A stretch of DNA of 64,000 bases from Macrothele yani (taxonomy: Eukaryota; Arthropoda; Arachnida; Araneae; Macrothelidae): the NCBI GenBank assembly GCA_039090855.1, contig CM077025.1, positions 97,878,489 to 97,942,488 on the forward strand, read 5' to 3'. This document shows, piece by piece, positions 63,079-64,000 of this stretch. Position 1 is the first letter of the stretch; each line of letters starts with the position of its first letter. Made by a program: the position numbers and the translations under genes. The notes beneath the pieces were generated by a model. It was not told the origin of the DNA and ran no database searches. It saw only the letters and a program-made list of their open reading frames with translations.

Positions 63079-64000
63079 CACTATATTGATAAAAGTCACC
63101 CGACACCTAGAAGAGAAGCACAACATAGCATTTATTGACATTCATTAGTACGGTGTCGATCCACCTTTGGCTTTAATGCACTGGCCCTTCAAGACATGCT
63201 TTCGACAAGGTTTTGGAACACAGCGATAGGTGTGAGCTTCCATTCCGTACATAATGCCGCCGCTAACTGTTGCTTAATAATAGGCCTTGGTTCCAAACTT
63301 CTTATGCGGCGATAATTCACCACATAGGTGCTCTATGGGATTAAGATCACGGCTCTGTGCTGACCAGTCCACACACGATACGGAATTATCGTCAAACCAC
63401 GCCGTAAGAGTCCTTGTTTAATGGCTCTGTGCATTTTCCTGCTAGTACCAACAAACTGGGTTCCATAGTATTGCCACAAAGTTGGAAGGGCATAATTGTC
63501 CAGAATATCGAGGTAGACGTGCTAGTCCACGATAACTATTGGGTCAGAACCATACCACGAAAAACACCCCCACACGAGTACACTGACAGCTCCAAACTTG
63601 ACTGTAGGAACAGTACACTGTGGTAAATAGCGTTCCCCCTGCTGCCTCCATAACCACACACGGCCATCAGACTGATGGATCGTGTATCAGGATTCATCAG
63701 TCCATAGGACCCGTTTCCATTGATCTACGGTCCACGATAAATGTTCTTTACACCATGCTAAACGACGAGTAGCATTCCGAGTGAAGATGAAAGGCTTATG
63801 AGCAGCCGCACGACCACGGTAACCCATGGAATGAAGTTCTCTGCGAACGGTACATGTACATACCGAGGTTCCAGCATTTTTCCTCACCTGTACACTGAGG
63901 TCTCGTGCAGTACTCCACCGATTAGCTGTAACGACTCTCCTGAGGCTTCGACGTCCTCTATCACTGATTTTCTTTTGTCTGCCGGTACGTTTTGCTGCTT
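63079..64000 (-). pseudogene. Tc1-like element and transposase, running off the window
   Basis: The left terminus CACTATATTGATAAAAGTCACC follows TA (63077-63078). On the minus strand the transposase has a Tc1-type linker (VRRELHSMGYRGRAAAHKPF) and VLWTDESRF (first Asp) near 63690. Downstream frames are broken: FGAVSVLVWGCF is visible near 63570, and the final block keeps only a degenerate VILIP where NPIE is expected. The N-terminal HTH lies beyond 64000. This is another Tc1 family, not matching the others here by its ends. Confidence 0.82.

Overview
The window is intergenic or heterochromatin-like DNA from an animal, most likely an arthropod and possibly a chelicerate. The evidence is eukaryotic tRNA-derived SINEs with poly(A) tails, many Tc1/mariner families, RTE-type and Penelope-like retroelements, a hAT element, miniature LTR elements and a spliced Maverick/Polinton. 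The taxon is inferred from repeat content only. I see no ordinary host gene. Almost everything recognisable is a mobile element, and most copies are broken.

Layout, 1-43000. 1-8300 holds the end of a Tc1 element, a mariner pseudogene with a 58-bp minisatellite, a second mariner remnant, an RTE copy facing its own inverted duplicate, a SINE and a Tc1 remnant. 8500-15300 holds two bounded Tc1-like elements, a Penelope-like remnant with a GIY-YIG domain, and more SINE copies. 15250-18600 is mostly featureless. 18600-30100 holds two miniature LTR elements whose LTRs each carry a tRNA-Arg-like module, a 420-bp tandem duplication, a trimeric satellite with about 150-bp monomers each bearing a CTCF-like G-rich core, and a hAT element with an exact 8-bp target duplication. 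30800-40700 holds two copies of one Tc1 family (one interrupted by a SINE with 12-bp target duplication) and a third Tc1 element carrying nested insertions: a second SINE family, a CACTG-ended element with 82-bp repeats, and inside that a 1.28-kb foldback with a 13-bp duplication. 40800-41400 is a cluster of SINEs.

Layout, 43000-64000. An RTE retrotransposon (about 43040-62275) is split by a 16,054-bp Polinton/Maverick (adintovirus-like) element at 45337-61390, with about 240-bp terminal inverted repeats and an exact 6-bp target duplication (CATATC). It carries a full virus-like gene set. Rightward: a PC4-like protein, a small helical protein, a chromodomain integrase, penton-like minor capsid, a pVI-like protein, double jelly-roll major capsid, adenain-like protease, FtsK/A32-type packaging ATPase, a DxE-motif orphan, a pX-like protein and a conserved orphan. 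Leftward: a second PC4-like plus helical pair, an acidic protein with tandem SUMO-interaction-like motifs, and a protein-primed family B DNA polymerase. The polymerase appears to start from a small exon next to the right terminal repeat and to splice across a 2-kb intron filled with CACGTG-rich tandem repeats. Single-base indels interrupt most long genes, while short genes are open. A Tc1-like element runs off the right edge of the window.

How the Polinton genes would work together: integrase and terminal repeats for insertion; protein-primed polymerase with PC4-like single-strand-binding proteins for replication; capsid, penton, protease, ATPase and pVI/pX-like proteins for a virion; SUMO-motif and DxE proteins as candidate host-interaction factors. 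The two SUMO/DxE roles are inference.
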